A stretch of DNA of 27,879 nt from an uncultured Campylobacter sp. (GTDB taxonomy: Bacteria > Campylobacterota > Campylobacteria > Campylobacterales > Campylobacteraceae): positions 1-27,879 of the forward strand of contig NZ_CALHHX010000022.1 in assembly GCF_938030685.1 (NCBI RefSeq), written 5' to 3'. Below the pieces are notes generated by a model. That model saw nothing but the letters and a program-made list of their open reading frames with translations. It was not told the DNA's origin and searched no databases. The translations under genes were made by a program, and so were the position numbers. Shown here piece by piece: positions 1 to 8,109 of the stretch; the stretch's first letter is position 1, and each line of letters begins with the position of its first letter.

Positions 1-77
1 ATTTAAGACAAAATTTATATAAATTCCAGCTCTTAAATCCGCCGCAATAAATCTAATCTGCTCGCAAATCGCGTAAA

Positions 78-734
78 TTAATAGCTTTTTACTTGAATAG
101 GCTCCGATAGCATTTTAGGGACGCCCGGTAATCCATACGCTCCCCGGCAGATATTATTTTCGGCATCGGGACCTTTTGCGATGGTGATCGTTTTATTTTC
201 GCCGTCCACGCTGATTAGGAAGCATTTATCTCCCTTTGTGCTTTTAAGATATGCGGAATTCGCTCCGTTGGACTCTAGCGGAACATTCGTCATAACCGAA
301 AAATCGGATGCGAATTTGCCTTGAGAGATATAGTAGGCGTCCAGATCGTATTTAACGGTAATTAAATTTGTTGCCAACTTAGAGATCTCCGCATCATCTC
401 TAGTAGTCAGCCCCGGTTCCGCAATCGCTACTGCAGGCAAGGCAATCGCTACGATACAAACCGTAGCTACCATCATCGCTACGGATACTTTTTGGGGCGT
501 TACGTCATATTCACAGTTTTGTAGCGACTTTGCGGCGACGGCAAGCGAGCTTTTATTTTTGCACGCCATGTCGTTGGTGAAGGGCAAAAACAGAAATTTG
601 CCGTATTCTATAAGACCTAATCCCGCAGGAGCGGTCCGACTAAAACGGTTAAGGATTGAACCCGACAAATAAGTTAAAATAGCCAAGATCCAACCGCCCA
701 GAAAAAACCAAATAATGTTGCCTAAAATACGCAT
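78..734 (-). CDS. YccF-like / pilin-like chimeric membrane protein
   Basis: A 218-residue inner-membrane protein of unknown function. Residues 1-58 (MRILGNIIWFFLGGWILAIL, then a second hydrophobic stretch ending in FLPF) match the start of the YccF family. After a short linker, a hydrophobic segment at about 84-106 runs into TRDDAEISK (111-119), YYISQGKF (134-141) and a domain with two cysteines (C171, C196). That second half resembles the helix and C-terminal domain of epsilonproteobacterial type II/IV pseudopilins. The GFTxxE prepilin-peptidase site expected just before the helix is absent, so it is probably not processed as a pilin. AGAGGT lies just before the ATG. It appears to be a single transcription unit. 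The C-terminal domain recurs in the lipoprotein at 13622-14452. Family assignments come from recognition, not from a search. Confidence 0.8.
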   Translation of the reverse strand: MRILGNIIWFFLGGWILAILTYLSGSILNRFSRTAPAGLGLIEYGKFLFLPFTNDMACKNKSSLAVAAKSLQNCEYDVTPQKVSVAMMVATVCIVAIALPAVAIAEPGLTTRDDAEISKLATNLITVKYDLDAYYISQGKFASDFSVMTNVPLESNGANSAYLKSTKGDKCFLISVDGENKTITIAKGPDAENNICRGAYGLPGVPKMLSEPIQVKSY

Positions 735-1474
735 ATTTTACCTCTTTATAAATTTATGCAAATCAAGCGATCCGCCCGTTACAGACGTTGCACAGCCTAC
801 CATTGCTTTTGCGGCGTATTTGATGCGACCTGCACGCTATGTCGCACAAAACGAGTCTTGTACGCGCAAAATTTCCCATGCGCAAAACAACTGCGAAATG
901 ATAAGGGATGGGGTTTAACGATTGGCAACAAACGCTTTTCATCGATAAAATTTTAGTACGCAAATGACTGCGGCAAGGGTGTTTAAAAAATTTAAATTTA
1001 TTTTAAAAAAATATTAGAAATTCTAAAATTTCGACGCAGAAATTTAAAAAATTTCATAAATTTAATTAAATTTGCGGATCAAAATTTTAAAATTTTTACG
1101 GTACGGCGAAGCGAATTCTTAAAATTTTGCTATGGCTTTTAGCACAAAATCTTCCCGATAAGGACACAAAACAGAAATTCCAAATCAAATTTTTTCGACG
1201 TGAAGCGCTTCCTTAATTATGAATTTAAAATTTTACACGTGAAATTCCCGCGCTACACAGTGAGGCGTATTTCTGCCAAGATAAAAGTTCGCAAGCAAAA
1301 TTCCAACCTCGCAAACCCAAAAGCATACGACAATTACTTCTTGAAATTCTAGCACCGCTTGTCCGCCGGACAAATATCGCGTTACTTTACAAAATTTCAG
1401 CCTCACGATACAAGCTCCCCGCGCTGCGAGCACGCCTCGTGCTCTCGCCATAGCCGCGATCTGTCCGCATGCCG
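735..1474. other. 740-bp spacer with no convincing gene
   Basis: This spacer holds the leader of the gene ending at 78 (ribosome site AGAGGT just upstream of 734) and is otherwise AT-rich with many AAATTT/AAAATTTT hexamers, especially 985-1240. Short open frames on both strands (for example 763-963 and 1233-1451, minus) have no good ribosome site and no family likeness I recognise, so I do not call them. Confidence 0.5.
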
Positions 1475-1482
1475 CTATGGCG
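1446..1482 (-). other. Inverted repeat spanning the stop codon of the DUF2130 gene
   Basis: CGCCATAGC (1446-1454) and GCTATGGCG (1474-1482) are perfect 9-bp arms around a 19-nt loop, and one arm contains the TAG stop at 1475-1477. No T-run follows on the minus strand, so it could protect the mRNA end or contribute to termination but is not a classical intrinsic terminator. Confidence 0.35.
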
Positions 1483-3100
1483 TCTCGCCACCGTCTTGGT
1501 CTTGGAGCGCGCTCGCTTCGCTCTTCGTCGCAATCGCCTCGAGACTTAAAATTTCATCGACATCCTCTAGCTGCGCTACGCCGCTTCCGGCGATGCTTCT
1601 AATGCTTGCGTGCATCGCGATCGCTCCGTCTCGCGCACGCGCTATCTGTTTTTCACGCTGTTTCCAGATGCGCTCCATCGCGTTGCGCTCCTTATTTAGG
1701 CTCTCCTGCATGCCGACGAATGCCGATACGATCGTTTTTATCTGGTTTGCAAACTCGGGCGAGGTCAGATAGTCGTAGAGCATCGCCGTTTTGCTATCTT
1801 GATTTTGACCCGATCTTTTGGCAAACGCAAGCGCCACGACGTGTTCGCGCAAGACGGCGCAAAGTCCCTTAAATTCCTCAAACGAACAGATCCAGATGCT
1901 AGCATCGCTCGACGCTTGGTGCAGCCTAGGGCTGTGAGGCGGCATCTGCTCGGTGACGATAACGCCGATCTGCGCGCCCTCGCCTATCATATCGTCTTTG
2001 AGTTTGTCGATCCATTTGGGCTCGAAGCTTTTCGTGCGCTTGCTCTCGTATAAAATTTTACCACAGCCAGCAAACTCCCTCGTATGCACCATCTGCACGC
2101 AGTCTGCGCCGCGCGCGCCCTTTTTGACCTCATCTATCTCGTCCAAAGGAAAGCTTAGCCGCAGATACTCTTGCAGCGCAAGCTCCTGCACCTCGCCCTG
2201 AAGCTGCTGCGAGCCCACTTCCGAGCGGCGCTTGAGCTCGTTTATTTGGCCGATTAGGCTTTGGATCTGCTCATCCTTTTGGCGGAATTTCAGCTCGTTT
2301 TCCTGCGAAATTTGCTTCGAAAGCCGCTCGCGCTCTTGGTTTACGCGGTTGGTTAGCTCGATCTCGGATTTAGCTTTATTCTCGGCCTCAAGCTCGCTAA
2401 ATTTACGCTTTTGCGCCTCCATCTCGGCCTTTATTAAATTTAACTCGGAAATTCTTTGCGATTTTTCTTGCAGCTCCTTTTGTAAAATTTCAAATTTCGC
2501 CGCGTTTTCGCTCTCGATCTGCTGTTTCTCTTCCAATAATTTTTGAGAAGATTGTTCTATAATCATCTTAATCTGCTCATCTTTATCGCGAATCTTAAGC
2601 TGATTTTCTTCCAAAATTTCTTTTATTCTATTTGAAATTTCAAGCTCTGTTTTTGCTTTATACTCAGTCTCAAGTTCTAATTTCGCACGCTTTTCTTTAT
2701 CTAACTCTGCCTTAATTAAATTTAACTCACTCACCTGTTTAGATTTTTTATCAAGCTCTTCGTTTAAAGCTTTTATCGTCGCTTGATTTTCTCTCGCAGC
2801 CCACTCTTTGCTTTCTTTAACTAATTTTTCGCGCTCTGCACTAATACCCAAATTTATACCCGCTTGTATTTTCTCATTAACGGCATTTTCGCGTGCTTTC
2901 AAGGCATTGTCCGCCTTAATATATGCTAAGCGCTTTTCGTTTAACTCGGTTTCAAATGCTTGCCGATCGACTAACTTTTGCTTCTCAAATTCTTCTTTTT
3001 TGCGCTTATAATCCATCTCTAAACGAGCGCGTATTTCATGCTCCATAACATTGTCTATATCGATCTGCGAGCCGCAGTGCGGGCACTTTACGTTAGCCAT
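1475..3100 (-). CDS. DUF2130 coiled-coil protein with nuclease-like C-terminal domain
   Basis: A 541-residue cytoplasmic protein. Residues 1-20 carry one CxxC knuckle (C6, C9), as in a small zinc ribbon. Residues 20-300 are a long charged coiled coil. The DUF2130 region follows, with GARGADC (328-334) and LYESKRTKS, an arrangement reminiscent of the D...ExK core of PD-(D/E)xK nucleases; activity is inferred only. The coiled coil contains an internal duplication: SELNLIKAE at 124-132 and 218-226, and DEQI at 174-177 and 276-279. It is longer than many family members, which I attribute to that duplication. Its ATG overlaps the last codons of putP by 8 nt (ATGGCTAA), so it is probably co-transcribed and translationally coupled. 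The role of DUF2130 proteins is not established. Confidence 0.85.
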   Translation of the reverse strand: MANVKCPHCGSQIDIDNVMEHEIRARLEMDYKRKKEEFEKQKLVDRQAFETELNEKRLAYIKADNALKARENAVNEKIQAGINLGISAEREKLVKESKEWAARENQATIKALNEELDKKSKQVSELNLIKAELDKEKRAKLELETEYKAKTELEISNRIKEILEENQLKIRDKDEQIKMIIEQSSQKLLEEKQQIESENAAKFEILQKELQEKSQRISELNLIKAEMEAQKRKFSELEAENKAKSEIELTNRVNQERERLSKQISQENELKFRQKDEQIQSLIGQINELKRRSEVGSQQLQGEVQELALQEYLRLSFPLDEIDEVKKGARGADCVQMVHTREFAGCGKILYESKRTKSFEPKWIDKLKDDMIGEGAQIGVIVTEQMPPHSPRLHQASSDASIWICSFEEFKGLCAVLREHVVALAFAKRSGQNQDSKTAMLYDYLTSPEFANQIKTIVSAFVGMQESLNKERNAMERIWKQREKQIARARDGAIAMHASIRSIAGSGVAQLEDVDEILSLEAIATKSEASALQDQDGGETP

Positions 3101-4601
3101 CTTTGCCCCTTAAACTCTGCTCCTTCATCTTTTCAAATTCCTGCGAAATTTGCGCAGCATTGGGCTCATCCGCCATCTTATCGAGCACGGAGTTGTAGCG
3201 ATTTACGAGCAGTATCGCAAGCGCCGAAAAGCAAAAGCCCGGCAGCAGCTCGTAAACGAGGGCCGAAAGCCCCGATAATATCCAGCAAATGACCGTAATA
3301 CCGCCTACTAGCATACCCACTAGAGCCGAGAGCGCGCTCATCTTTTTAGAATACAGGCTGAAAAGCAGCACCGCTCCAAAGCTCGCGCCAAATCCCGCCC
3401 AAGCGTTACCCACGACGTTTAGCACCGTATCGTTTGAGCCGAACGCCAAGATCGCGGCGACTGCGGCGATGATCACGACGGCGATACGGCTGCTTAGCGT
3501 CTGCGTGCGCTCGCTCACCTCTTTTTTATAAAACGCAAAGATAAAATCCTTCGTAACCGCGCTAGCGCTTACTAAAAGCTGGCTTGAGATGGTGCTCATA
3601 ATCGCCGCCAGAACCGCAGAGATTATGACGCCTAAGATAAATGGATGAAAGAAAATTTTGCCGAGCTCTAGGAAAATTTTTTCGGGATCGTCTATACTAA
3701 GGCCCTTTTGCGAAAAATAGACAAAGCCGATCAAGCCGCTAAGCATCGCGCCCGCAAGACCTAGCACCATCCACGAAATTCCGATGCGGCGCGCGCTATC
3801 AAGCTCGCGCGAGCTTCTAATCGCCATAAAGCGCACGATGATATGCGGCTGACCGAAGTATCCGAGCCCCCAAGCAAGTAGGCCCAAAACGCCCAAGAAG
3901 CTTTGATTGTAAAATAGATCAAGGTGGCTCGCGCCGTATAGCCGCACCTGCGTCAAAAAGGAGCTATCCGCAGGGATCTGCAGCGCACGGTAAGAAAACA
4001 GAGGGATCAAAATAAGCACCGCAAACATCAGCGCGCCCTGAAACGCGTCGGTGATCGCGACGGCCTTAAATCCGCCGAAAAAGGTATAAAACACGACAAT
4101 TAAGATCGTAGCGACCGCGCCGTATGTAAAGCTTAGCCCGAAAAAGCTCTCAAATGTCTTGCCACCCGCGATGATGCCGCTGCTAACATAGAGCGTAAAA
4201 AATATGATGATCAAAAGCCCGGAGATGATGCGAAGCGTCTTGGTGCGGTCTTTAAAGCGGTTTTCTAAAAAATCTGGGATCGTGACGCTGTCGCTTGCTA
4301 CCTCGGTGTAAATTCTAAGCCTTTTTGCAAGAAATTTATAATTGCACCACGCGCCCACGCAAAGTCCTAGAGCTATCCAGATATTGCAAATCCCCGTTGC
4401 GAACATCGCGCCCGGCACCCCCAAAAGCATCCAGCCGCTCATATCGCTAGCGCCAGCGCTAAGCGCCGTTACAAATGGGCCCAGGCGGCGATTATCGAGC
4501 AGATACTCGCTTAAGCTCGCATTCTTGTCATAATAATACCTACCTATAAAAATAAGCGCGCCGAAATATATCGCGATTGCGCAATAGGTCCAAAAGCCCA
4601 T
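3093..4601 (-). CDS. putP: Sodium/proline symporter PutP
   Basis: A 502-residue inner-membrane Na+/solute symporter (SSS family), the usual PutP length. It imports L-proline, an important carbon and nitrogen source for campylobacters. Recognisable parts are the N-terminal helix with SLSEYLLDNRRLG, then AGASDMSGWMLLGVPGA of the second helix (Na+ and substrate region), SVTIPDFLENRF, the GGFKAVAITDAFQG stretch and about twelve to thirteen hydrophobic segments. AAAAGGAGG at 4607-4615 fixes the ATG. It is divergent from the amino-acid ABC operon, with the DUF2130 gene overlapping its end. No putA is visible in the window. Proline as substrate follows from the family; a related amino acid cannot be excluded. 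Confidence 0.93.
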   Translation of the reverse strand: MGFWTYCAIAIYFGALIFIGRYYYDKNASLSEYLLDNRRLGPFVTALSAGASDMSGWMLLGVPGAMFATGICNIWIALGLCVGAWCNYKFLAKRLRIYTEVASDSVTIPDFLENRFKDRTKTLRIISGLLIIIFFTLYVSSGIIAGGKTFESFFGLSFTYGAVATILIVVFYTFFGGFKAVAITDAFQGALMFAVLILIPLFSYRALQIPADSSFLTQVRLYGASHLDLFYNQSFLGVLGLLAWGLGYFGQPHIIVRFMAIRSSRELDSARRIGISWMVLGLAGAMLSGLIGFVYFSQKGLSIDDPEKIFLELGKIFFHPFILGVIISAVLAAIMSTISSQLLVSASAVTKDFIFAFYKKEVSERTQTLSSRIAVVIIAAVAAILAFGSNDTVLNVVGNAWAGFGASFGAVLLFSLYSKKMSALSALVGMLVGGITVICWILSGLSALVYELLPGFCFSALAILLVNRYNSVLDKMADEPNAAQISQEFEKMKEQSLRGKDG

Positions 4602-4606
4602 CGTTG

Positions 4607-4631
4607 CCTCCTTTTAAAAAAGCTAATTTTA
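4607..4631 (-). promoter_or_regulatory. putP leader: candidate -10 and ribosome site
   Basis: Read on the minus strand, TAAAAT (4626-4631) is a plausible -10 box, followed 10 nt later by the strong ribosome site AAAAGGAGG (4607-4615) and the putP ATG. The -10 call rests on one hexamer and is tentative; the ribosome site is clear. Confidence 0.4.
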
Positions 4632-4728
4632 CTCTATTTCAAATAAAATTTTACTTTCGGAATTTAGCCAGATTTTAACGAAATTTTAGTATTCTTACCG
4701 TTTAAATTTTAAGAAAAAGGCGCCTTGG

Positions 4729-5433
4729 TTGAACGAGAAAATTTTAAAGGTCGTATTTGTTTTGACTGTAATCGCCGTGGGGCTTTATTTCACCTATCCC
4801 GAACTGAGCGAAGCGCAAAAAATTTCATACGCCAAAAGCTACGGCATCACTCTTATTTTGACCTCCGGCGGCATCGTGATCGGTATCGCGTTAGGATTTA
4901 TGCTGGCATTTTTAAAATTTCTGAACAATAAATTTCTAAGCTTCATTATCGACGAATACGTAGACATCATCCGCGGAACTCCGATCGTTATCCAGCTGAT
5001 GGTGTTCGTGTTTATTATCTTTGCTACGTGGAGCAATAATATCGCAGCTGCGATCTTTGCGCTGGGGCTTAATAGCTCAGCCTACGTCGCGGAGATCGTA
5101 CGCAGCGGCATAAACAGCGTCGATCGCGGCCAGATGGAAGCAGCGCGTGCGATGGGTCTAGGCTACGGCACAGCGATGAAAGAGATCGTCTTTCCGCAGG
5201 CAATAAAAAACATCCTGCCTGCGCTTGCAAATGAGTTTATTAGCCTATTTAAAGAGACCTCGGTCGTAGGCCTCGTAGCAATCACCGATCTTACGTTTTT
5301 TTCAAAAAGCATGCAGGCTGCGCTTTATACCGTCCAGCCGATACTTTTTGCCGCAGTGCTTTACTATGCAAGCGTGAAATTTTTCTCGTTTTTAGTAAAA
5401 ATGCTAGAAAGTAGGTTAAACCGCAATGATTGA
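4729..5433 (+). CDS. Polar amino-acid ABC transporter permease (TTG start)
   Basis: A 234-residue inner-membrane permease of the HisMQ/GlnP type. It shows about five hydrophobic segments, the DIIRGTPIVIQLMVF stretch typical of polar amino-acid permeases, and the EAA loop (EAARAMGLGYGTAMKEIVFP) that docks the ATPase. The frame starts with TTG at 4729; AAAAAGG at 4714-4720 sits 8 nt before it and there is no suitable ATG, so the TTG is well supported. The last 8 nt overlap the ATPase gene (ATGATTGA). With the next two genes it forms a complete importer with a single permease, which presumably homodimerises. The closest functional parallel I know is the C. jejuni PaqP/PaqQ system, but the substrate cannot be read from sequence. 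Confidence 0.92.
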   Translation: MNEKILKVVFVLTVIAVGLYFTYPELSEAQKISYAKSYGITLILTSGGIVIGIALGFMLAFLKFLNNKFLSFIIDEYVDIIRGTPIVIQLMVFVFIIFATWSNNIAAAIFALGLNSSAYVAEIVRSGINSVDRGQMEAARAMGLGYGTAMKEIVFPQAIKNILPALANEFISLFKETSVVGLVAITDLTFFSKSMQAALYTVQPILFAAVLYYASVKFFSFLVKMLESRLNRND

Positions 5434-6154
5434 AATATCAAATTTAACCAAATCCTACGGCAATTTATCGGTGCTAAAAGGAATTTCAAAGACCATAAAT
5501 AAAGGCGATATCGTAGCAATCATCGGTCCAAGCGGCGGTGGTAAATCGACCTTTTTGCGTTGCTTAAATTTGCTTGAAATTCCAAGCGGCGGCACTATTA
5601 AAATAGACGGCGAGGATATTACCGATAAGCACACCGATATTAATAAAATTCGCCGCAAAGTTAGTATGGTGTTTCAGCATTTCAACCTCTTTGCAAATAA
5701 AAACGTGCTGGAAAATTTAACTCTAGCGCCCATAAAAGCGGGTATCTATACTAAAGAACAAGCCTTAGCAAAAGCGGAGGAGCTGCTGCAAAAGGTCGGT
5801 CTTAGTGATAAGGCCTATACTTATCCGCACAAGCTTAGCGGCGGGCAAAAGCAACGCATCGCGATCGCTAGAAGTTTGGCAGTAAATCCGGACGTGATTT
5901 TATTCGATGAGCCCACTTCGGCACTAGATCCTGAGATGATCGGCGAGGTGTTAGGTATAATGAAAGAGGTCGCCAAAGAGGGCATTACGATGCTTGTGGT
6001 AACGCACGAGATGGGCTTTGCACGCAATGTCGCGAATAGGATTTTTTTTATGGAGGGCGGCAAGATCACTGTGGACGATACGCCTAAAAACGTATTTGAA
6101 AATCCGCAAAATCCGAGATTGAAAGAATTTTTAAATAAAATTTTAAACCACTAA
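5426..6154 (+). CDS. Polar amino-acid ABC transporter ATP-binding protein
   Basis: A 242-residue cytoplasmic ATPase that powers the importer encoded around it. Walker A is GPSGGGKST (34-42), the Q-loop is VFQHFN, the signature is LSGGQKQRIAIARSLA, Walker B is VILFDEPTSALDPE, and the switch histidine is in VVTHEMGFAR. The length and the EIGEVL/MKEVAKEG spacing are those of GlnQ/HisP-type subunits. It overlaps the permease gene by 8 nt and lies 11 nt before the binding-protein gene, so the three are one operon. No changed catalytic residues. Confidence 0.95.
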   Translation: MIEISNLTKSYGNLSVLKGISKTINKGDIVAIIGPSGGGKSTFLRCLNLLEIPSGGTIKIDGEDITDKHTDINKIRRKVSMVFQHFNLFANKNVLENLTLAPIKAGIYTKEQALAKAEELLQKVGLSDKAYTYPHKLSGGQKQRIAIARSLAVNPDVILFDEPTSALDPEMIGEVLGIMKEVAKEGITMLVVTHEMGFARNVANRIFFMEGGKITVDDTPKNVFENPQNPRLKEFLNKILNH

Positions 6155-6165
6155 AGGAGAGGGAA

Positions 6166-6906
6166 ATGAAAAAATTTATGAGATTTCTAGTTGCGAGCGC
6201 GTTGTTTTGCGGTTCGCTAGTCGCTAAAGACATCACCAAAGATACGCTTATCGTAGGCACGAACGCCGAGTATCCGCCGTTTGAGTTTGTGGATGAAAAC
6301 TCCAAAGTCACCGGCTTTGATATGGATTTGGTAGCCGAGCTTGCCAAGCGCGCGGGGGTAAAATATGAAATTTTAAATATGAGCTTTGACGGGCTGATCC
6401 CTGCGATTAAAAGCGGTAAAATCGATATGATCGCCTCGGGAATGAGCGCGACGCCGGCTCGCAAAAAGGCGATCGATTTCACCAATCCTTACTACAAGGT
6501 CGAAAATTTATACGTCAAACGCAAGGATGATAGCTCGTTAAATTCAAAAGCCGACTTGCAGGGTAAGCGCCTTGCCGCGCAGCTAGGCACCATTCAAGAG
6601 CTTGCGATCAGAGATATCAAAGGTGCCGAAGTTAGCGCTACGGAGAACGTTTTTGTAGCCGTCATGTCGCTGAAAAACAAAAAGATCGATGCGCTTTGCG
6701 TGGATTCGTCCGTAGGCTACGAATATCTTAAGAAAAACGACGATCTAACCGCATTTTTTAAAGAATCCGACGGCAGTGAGGGCTTTTCGATCGCATTTGA
6801 TAAGGGCAAGTATCCCGAGCTGCTAGCTAAGTTTAACGCAGCGCTTGAGGAGATGAAAAAGGACGGAAGCTACGAAAAGCTTTTGGAAAAGTATAATTTA
6901 AAATAA
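6166..6906 (+). CDS. Periplasmic amino-acid-binding protein of the ABC importer
   Basis: A 246-residue family 3 solute-binding protein. Residues 1-20 form a signal peptide ending LVA before KDITKDT. The cysteine in LFCGS does not fit a lipobox well, so it is more likely a soluble periplasmic protein than a lipoprotein. Signature stretches are GTNAEYPPFEFVDENSKVTGFDMDL, ASGMSATPARKKAIDFTNPYY (the arginine normally binds the substrate carboxylate) and LGTIQELAIR. The ribosome site AAAGGAGAGGG precedes the ATG. As last gene of the importer operon it would normally be produced in excess of the membrane parts. The ligand is not deducible; an uncharged or acidic polar amino acid is likely for this family. 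Confidence 0.93.
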   Translation: MKKFMRFLVASALFCGSLVAKDITKDTLIVGTNAEYPPFEFVDENSKVTGFDMDLVAELAKRAGVKYEILNMSFDGLIPAIKSGKIDMIASGMSATPARKKAIDFTNPYYKVENLYVKRKDDSSLNSKADLQGKRLAAQLGTIQELAIRDIKGAEVSATENVFVAVMSLKNKKIDALCVDSSVGYEYLKKNDDLTAFFKESDGSEGFSIAFDKGKYPELLAKFNAALEEMKKDGSYEKLLEKYNLK

Positions 6907-6919
6907 TCCGCAAAATTTA

Positions 6920-6949
6920 GGCGCAAATTCTGCAATAGGAATTTGCGCC
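6920..6949 (+). terminator. 11-bp perfect hairpin after the ABC importer operon
   Basis: GGCGCAAATTC (6920-6930) and GAATTTGCGCC (6939-6949) form a perfect 11-bp stem with an 8-nt loop. No T-run follows; the next bases are GCCTAAGAGGA, the ribosome site of the following gene. It could be a partial terminator or a 3'-end protecting hairpin that separates expression of the importer from the downstream genes. Confidence 0.4.
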
Positions 6950-6965
6950 GCCTAAGAGGAATCCT

Positions 6966-7502
6966 ATGAAAAAGATATTTTTAGCACTTGCCATTTTGCT
7001 CTGCACACAGAGCTTTGCGGAGCAAAAAGATAGATACGGCATCGCCGCGTTTGCAGGTCTTGGCGATGATGGCAGAACCTTTGTTTTTACCTTTAGAAAA
7101 GCTCAAAAAGATCGCTTCTTTCCCTGCGACTTAAAAAATTTAAACATAATCGCCGCCGGCGCTTCAAGGTGCATAACGGACGCCAAAGAGTTAAGGAAAT
7201 TCGATAAAGAATATAAAAAGGCTCTCGAGTCCGTGATAAAACCAGGCAAGCGCTACTACGTAAATTTAATCAATCGCGGCAACGATGCCTATATTTGCGA
7301 CGTAAGCGATCCTAAAAGTAATCTGCGATTAGACCTGGTAGCGGCGGGATTTGCCGTGCCAATAACCGACGATAGCGAACTTCTTTTAAAAGCCGCCGAG
7401 GAAGCCAAAGAGGCTAAGCGCGGAATGTATAGCGCAAAATTTTGGGATGTTACCAACTGCATCCTAAACGGCGTGCCGATGCCGAAAAAGATAGATGAGT
7501 GA
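6966..7502 (+). CDS. Secreted SNase-like (thermonuclease-fold) protein, possibly inactive
   Basis: A 178-residue exported protein with a signal peptide (1-18, ending SFA before EQK). The C-terminal part, LDLVAAGFAVP followed by LLKAAEEAKEAKRGMYS, matches the closing region of the staphylococcal nuclease-like family (LV..G.A, then an A..A...G.W helix). The usual catalytic arginine and glutamate contexts (PE after the second strand, then YGR) are not evident: where YGR would be expected the sequence reads NRGNDAYICDV. Cysteines at about 55, 69, 110 and 165 could form disulfides. The ribosome site AAGAGGAA is near the ATG. It overlaps thiE by 8 nt (ATGAGTGA). It may be a degenerate nuclease or a nucleic-acid-binding fold. 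Confidence 0.65.
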   Translation: MKKIFLALAILLCTQSFAEQKDRYGIAAFAGLGDDGRTFVFTFRKAQKDRFFPCDLKNLNIIAAGASRCITDAKELRKFDKEYKKALESVIKPGKRYYVNLINRGNDAYICDVSDPKSNLRLDLVAAGFAVPITDDSELLLKAAEEAKEAKRGMYSAKFWDVTNCILNGVPMPKKIDE

Positions 7503-8109
7503 AATTTACGCGCTTAGCGACGATACTTTAACGCCGCCGCAAACTATCTTTTCGCAGATAGATGAAATTTTGCGCTGCGGCGTAAAGCTCGTGCAGTATC
7601 GCAGTAAGCTCGCCGTGAGGGATAAAGCTTTAATCCGCTCTCTCATCAGCCTTTGCGAGGATTACGGCGCCAAACTCATTATCAACGACGATGCGGCGCT
7701 CGCCAAAAAGCTAGGCGCGCACGGCGTGCATATCGGAAAGGACGATGGCGAGACAGCGCAGGTGCGCGAGTTTTTAGGCGCGGATAAGATCATCGGCGTT
7801 AGCTGCTATGCTGATCTTGCTAGCGCGCAAAAGGCCGAGTCGCAGGGCGCTAGCTACGTAGCCTTCGGCTCGCTCAGGCGCGGCAAGACAAAGCCTGATG
7901 CGCCGCTTTGCCCCGATGCGCTCGTGCAAGAGGCGCGAAAATCTTTAAACCTCCCAATCGCCGTAATCGGCGGTATAAGCCTAGAAAATTTAAATGAAAT
8001 TTTAGCCCTCAAGCCCGATTATATCGCAATGGTAGAGGCGATCTACAGACCCGCTTCGATTACGCAGAATTTAGCAAATTTAAAGGAAAAAATGGATGAA
8101 TATATTTGA
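7495..8109 (+). CDS. thiE: Thiamine-phosphate synthase ThiE
   Basis: A 204-residue TIM-barrel enzyme that joins hydroxymethylpyrimidine diphosphate and the thiazole phosphate to give thiamine phosphate. Visible landmarks are VQYRSK (33-38), INDD (63-66), GVHIGKDD (77-84), GVSC (101-104), the loop AFGSLRRGKTK (123-133) and the phosphate-binding VIGGI. Two departures from the common pattern are GVSCY instead of GxST and FGSLRRGKTK in place of GPIFPTxTK, so it belongs to the divergent TenI/ThiE-like variants; TenI, which lacks synthase activity, is the alternative. It overlaps the SNase-like gene by 8 nt and uppP by 14 nt, so it is part of a compact operon. No other thi gene is in the window. 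Confidence 0.85.
   Translation: MSEIYALSDDTLTPPQTIFSQIDEILRCGVKLVQYRSKLAVRDKALIRSLISLCEDYGAKLIINDDAALAKKLGAHGVHIGKDDGETAQVREFLGADKIIGVSCYADLASAQKAESQGASYVAFGSLRRGKTKPDAPLCPDALVQEARKSLNLPIAVIGGISLENLNEILALKPDYIAMVEAIYRPASITQNLANLKEKMDEYI

Noticed and set aside
763..963. 66-codon minus-strand gene upstream of the YccF chimera
   Set aside because: No ribosome site, atypical composition, and a competing plus-strand frame over the same bases.
1233..1451. 72-codon minus-strand gene downstream of the DUF2130 gene
   Set aside because: No ribosome site and overlap with the stop-codon hairpin region; likely chance.
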